Made by a program: the position numbers and the translations under genes
Notes under the pieces: model-generated
Seen by the model: only the letters and a program-made list of their open reading frames with translations
Database searches by the model: none
Told to the model about the DNA's origin: nothing
Source of the DNA: Bacteroidales bacterium
GTDB lineage: Bacteria; Bacteroidota; Bacteroidia; Bacteroidales; UBA10428
Direction: 5' to 3'
Assembly (NCBI GenBank): GCA_016926235.1
Contig: JAFGOZ010000436.1
Coordinates: 1 to 17,721, forward strand
DNA: 17,721 bases
Shown: positions 15,752-17,721 of the stretch, piece by piece
Position numbering within the stretch: the first letter of the stretch is position 1
Layout: each line of letters starts with the position of its first letter

Positions 15752-16525
15752 TTACCATATTTTCCAATCGGCCTTACCGGTATTCCAAAAATTGTTAAGT
15801 TCTATTCTGTCGCGCTGAGTATCCATCGGCCTCCAAAAACCAGTATGCTTGAAAGCTTTTAGCTCATCCTTTTTGGCCAGATTTTCAAGAGGAGCCCGCT
15901 CCCAAATTGTATTATCGCCTTCAGTGATGTAATCAAATATACCTGGTTCAAGGACAAAAAAACCTCCATTGATCCAGGCCCCTTCAGGTTTAGGCTTTTC
16001 CATAAATGATATTACAGAATTATCATTCGATAAATGAAGAGCACCAAACCTACCTGAAGGTTGTACAGCAGTCACAGTGGCTAATTTTTTATTTCTTACA
16101 TGAAACTCATTTAAAGCCCTAATATCAATATTTCCTACTCCGTCACCATAAGTGAGCATAAAAGTCTGTTCCCCTATATATTCATGTACCCTTTTTATGC
16201 GTCCTCCAGTCATTGTATCTAATCCTGTATCAACCATAGTTATCTTCCATGGCTCTGCCATTGATCTATGAATTTCAACATTATTCTTACCGAGATCTAC
16301 AGTTATATCTGCCTGATGAATAAAGTAGTTTGTGAAATATTCCTTAATCATATAGCCTTTATAACCGCAGCATATTATGAATTCATTAAAACCATAGGCT
16401 GAGAATATTTTCATAATATGCCAAAGAATTGGTTTTCCACCGATCTCCACCATAGGTTTGGGCTTCAGGTCAGTTTCTTCGCTTAGTCTTGTTCCAAGAC
16501 CACCGGCAAGGATTACTACTTTCAT
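15752..16525 (-). CDS. rfbF: Glucose-1-phosphate cytidylyltransferase
   Basis: 257-residue nucleotidyltransferase making CDP-D-glucose from CTP and glucose 1-phosphate, the committed step of CDP-3,6-dideoxyhexose synthesis. LAGGLGTRLSEET (6-18) is the nucleotide-binding loop with the SEET ending usual in RfbF, and KPKPMVEIGGKPILWHI (21-37) follows. TYGDGV (125-130) carries the Mg-binding Asp128. FMEKPKPEGAWINGGFFV (174-191) binds the sugar phosphate, and FWRPMDTQRDR (230-240) is typical of the cytidylyl enzymes. Length equals that of the Salmonella enzyme (257). It is the first gene of the minus-strand series. No Shine-Dalgarno sequence precedes the ATG, and the leader is purine-poor apart from a small hairpin. 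Confidence 0.97.
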   Translation of the reverse strand: MKVVILAGGLGTRLSEETDLKPKPMVEIGGKPILWHIMKIFSAYGFNEFIICCGYKGYMIKEYFTNYFIHQADITVDLGKNNVEIHRSMAEPWKITMVDTGLDTMTGGRIKRVHEYIGEQTFMLTYGDGVGNIDIRALNEFHVRNKKLATVTAVQPSGRFGALHLSNDNSVISFMEKPKPEGAWINGGFFVLEPGIFDYITEGDNTIWERAPLENLAKKDELKAFKHTGFWRPMDTQRDRIELNNFWNTGKADWKIW

Positions 16526-16914
16526 ATGCGCTGTTTTTCAGTGAGAGATGAAGCCACTAAGCCTTAATCGGCTTTGGGTTTATTAAGCATTAAAAATTGA
16601 ATTGAATTTTGCGGATTATATGTCTGAATTGAACATATACCTTGAAGTACGATCTTACTTGGACCGGTTTTTTTGTATATGGAAGTGTAGCCTAAGCATT
16701 CAAGGTTTAATGTTCTTAACAAAAGAAAAGGGGAAATAAAAAAGAAAGAGAGTAGTTACGCCGCCTTCAGCATCTAACAAGAGGCATAAACTGCTTGATT
16801 TAAACGCTTTGAGAATGCAAGACTATGTCAAGCGTGCAAGTTCAGAAAACTTGACTTACATTATAGTTTAATTTAACTTTAGGGTTGTGAAAGTTGAACT
16901 CATTTATTTATGTC
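16526..16914. promoter_or_regulatory. Divergent intergenic region between rfbF and the holin-like gene
   Basis: 389 bases without a supported gene; it should hold the operon promoter (minus strand) and the promoter of the small membrane protein gene (plus strand). Visible items are a 5-bp stem AAGCC/GGCTT (16559-16574) in the rfbF leader, a purine run (about 16721-16752), and two overlapping inverted repeats at 16827-16855. A plus-strand promoter-like pair sits at 16851-16881. No convincing TAnnTTTG with a partner TTTG was found for rfbF; the nearest is TAGTCTTG (16818-16825, minus strand). Confidence 0.6.
16851..16881 (+). promoter_or_regulatory. Candidate promoter of the holin-like gene
   Basis: TTGACT (16851-16856) lies 17 bases before TAACTTTA (16874-16881), one mismatch from the Bacteroidota -7 motif TAnnTTTG with TTG at an acceptable -33 spacing. 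Transcription would start near 16888, about 27 bases before the ATG. The -33 part overlaps two competing inverted repeats: GTCAAG/CTTGAC (16827-16832, 16850-16855) and CAAGTT/AACTTG (16837-16842, 16848-16853). Confidence 0.3.
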
Positions 16915-17154
16915 ATGAAATCAAAGTTCTTTACACTTGACTGGAAGGATCTCTCAAGGGGTCTTCTTATTGCTTTTCTAACTGCTGTCCTTACCGGTGT
17001 GATCAATATTCTTGATGCAGGGGCTGTCTTCACATGGGTTACCATGAAGCCTGTTCTTATCGCCGGGATCTCAGCCGCTCTTTCTTACCTTCTTAAATGT
17101 TTGGCGACAAATTCTCAGGACCAGATGTTCAAGAGAGAGCCATCATTCGCCTAA
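16915..17154 (+). CDS. Small two-helix membrane protein, holin-like
   Basis: 79 residues from the ATG at 16915 (an in-frame TTG at 16894 would add seven residues, but the ATG start MKSKFFTLDWKDL fits better). Two hydrophobic segments follow a basic amphipathic start: GLLIAFLTAVLTGVINIL (about 16-33) and PVLIAGISAALSYLLKCL (about 46-63). A short charged tail ends the chain. Size and topology resemble phage class II holins and similar small proteins found in Bacteroidota prophage or protease regions; I do not recognise a named family. It is the only clear plus-strand gene. Its TAA overlaps the stop codon of the convergent protease gene. It seems unrelated to polysaccharide synthesis. Confidence 0.7.
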   Translation: MKSKFFTLDWKDLSRGLLIAFLTAVLTGVINILDAGAVFTWVTMKPVLIAGISAALSYLLKCLATNSQDQMFKREPSFA

Positions 17155-17721
17155 AGTCCAAAATTGCCGGTGTCAATCCACTTCATGTCTATCAGTGACC
17201 AGAAGTCGAGTGCAAGGCCGTTGAGGACGTAGTCATAGGGCAGCCAGCCGTAGCCGTTGTCGCCCCAGTTCTTTCCCCAGGAGTTGCGGATGAGGAGGGC
17301 TCCTCTGGTTGAGGTGTTGCATTTCAGATTAGCGACTTTATGTTCGTCATCATATCCGACAGCCATGACTGCGTGACCCCATTGTGCTTTCTCGCCCTTG
17401 CACGGATAGGGTATATCGCCAGGGGCTGCTGATTCTTCAAATGACTCGAACCCCCAGAAGCCGAACATGGAGGGTATCCCGGCCGTCAGGTAGCTTTTTA
17501 CTGAGGCCAGTACATCTGCAGTCTTAATCTCAGAGCCCTGGGGGTCATGACAGAAATATTTTACTGTCGAGTAGTTTTCAGCCAGCGCATAGACAAACCC
17601 GGACGGCTCTTTGTCAAAGTCCTTTACTTTATAGGGCCAGTACTTTTCATCCGGTACTCCGCAGAGAACCAGGGCACCCATAGCCTCGCGCAGCCAGGCA
17701 CCGGTGTCGCCCGAGACCTGC
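17151..17721 (-). CDS. Papain-family (C1) cysteine peptidase, 5'-truncated by the window
   Basis: The reading frame stays open past the right edge, so 190 residues of the C-terminal part are seen and the Met at 17681 is internal. Before that Met the frame reads QVSGDTGAWLREA, which fits the papain stretch after the catalytic helix (like DxGxxLRDA). QWGHAVMAVGYDD carries the catalytic His, and LLIRNSWGKNWGDNGYGWLPYDY the catalytic Asn and the GYGW loop of C1 peptidases. The catalytic Cys would lie to the right of the window. There is no pro-domain information and the location is unknown. The gene is clearly GC-richer than the polysaccharide genes. It converges on, and overlaps by four bases, the holin-like gene. 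Confidence 0.92.
   Translation of the reverse strand, partial: QVSGDTGAWLREAMGALVLCGVPDEKYWPYKVKDFDKEPSGFVYALAENYSTVKYFCHDPQGSEIKTADVLASVKSYLTAGIPSMFGFWGFESFEESAAPGDIPYPCKGEKAQWGHAVMAVGYDDEHKVANLKCNTSTRGALLIRNSWGKNWGDNGYGWLPYDYVLNGLALDFWSLIDMKWIDTGNFGL

Noticed and set aside
16559..16574. AAGCC/GGCTT hairpin in the rfbF leader as an attenuator or terminator
   Set aside because: Only five base pairs and no U-tract on the transcribed strand; recorded in the intergenic entry only.
16757..16770. Minus-strand GGCGGCGTAACTAC resembling the ops/JUMPstart core of RfaH-controlled operons
   Set aside because: It departs from the GGCGGTAG core, no JUMPstart context surrounds it, and that system is enterobacterial while this locus looks like Bacteroidota.

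Overview
The window reads as a surface-polysaccharide (O-antigen or capsule) biosynthesis locus from a bacterium, most likely a member of the Bacteroidota. That assignment is inference. It rests on low to moderate GC content, starts without Shine-Dalgarno sequences, Bacteroidota-style families (bi-domain oxidoreductase, Wzx subtype, a papain-like protease beside a small two-helix membrane protein), and one or two TAnnTTTG-like elements. Fifteen genes from about 16.5 kb down to position 10 lie on the minus strand, mostly 0-40 bases apart or overlapping, so they look like one long operon with a single 351-base interruption.

In transcription order (right to left) the first block, 16525-11772, is a complete CDP-3,6-dideoxyhexose pathway. 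It holds glucose-1-phosphate cytidylyltransferase (RfbF), CDP-glucose 4,6-dehydratase (RfbG), the PLP and [2Fe-2S] C-3 dehydrase (RfbH/E1, with all four cluster cysteines and the catalytic His in place of Lys), a flavin reductase acting as E3 but lacking the usual ferredoxin domain, and a C-4 ketoreductase of the abequose/paratose synthase type. No tyvelose epimerase or ascarylose-type epimerase is present, so the expected end product is CDP-abequose or CDP-paratose.

The second block, 11767-5460, holds assembly genes: a GT2 glycosyltransferase next to the dideoxyhexose genes (candidate dideoxyhexosyl transferase), a Wzx flippase, a hexapeptide acyltransferase, a Wzy polymerase, a probable GT-B glycosyltransferase and a membrane-anchored GT2 enzyme. 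With both Wzx and Wzy present, assembly is Wzx/Wzy-dependent. The initiating phosphoglycosyltransferase and a Wzz/chain-length or export protein are not in the window.

The gap 5109-5459 contains a 213-bp sequence bounded by perfect 17-bp inverted repeats, a MITE-like candidate. Downstream of it (5108-10) come a GT4 glycosyltransferase, a second hexapeptide acyltransferase, a 711-residue fusion of a medium-chain dehydrogenase with a Gfo/Idh/MocA oxidoreductase, and a 401-residue alpha/alpha-toroid-like protein of unknown reaction. The middle genes (about 3.4-9.4 kb) are visibly more AT-rich than the outer ones, which suggests a mosaic locus.

Upstream of rfbF a 389-base non-coding stretch carries small hairpins but no convincing operon promoter. 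To its right, and apparently unrelated to polysaccharide synthesis, are a plus-strand gene for a small holin-like membrane protein and a convergent, 5'-truncated papain-family cysteine peptidase whose stop codon overlaps it. I found no RNA genes, CRISPR arrays, defence genes or transposase. The points most worth following are the ferredoxin-less E3, the dideoxyhexose pathway itself, the MITE-like element and the uncharacterised toroid/bi-domain oxidoreductase pair.
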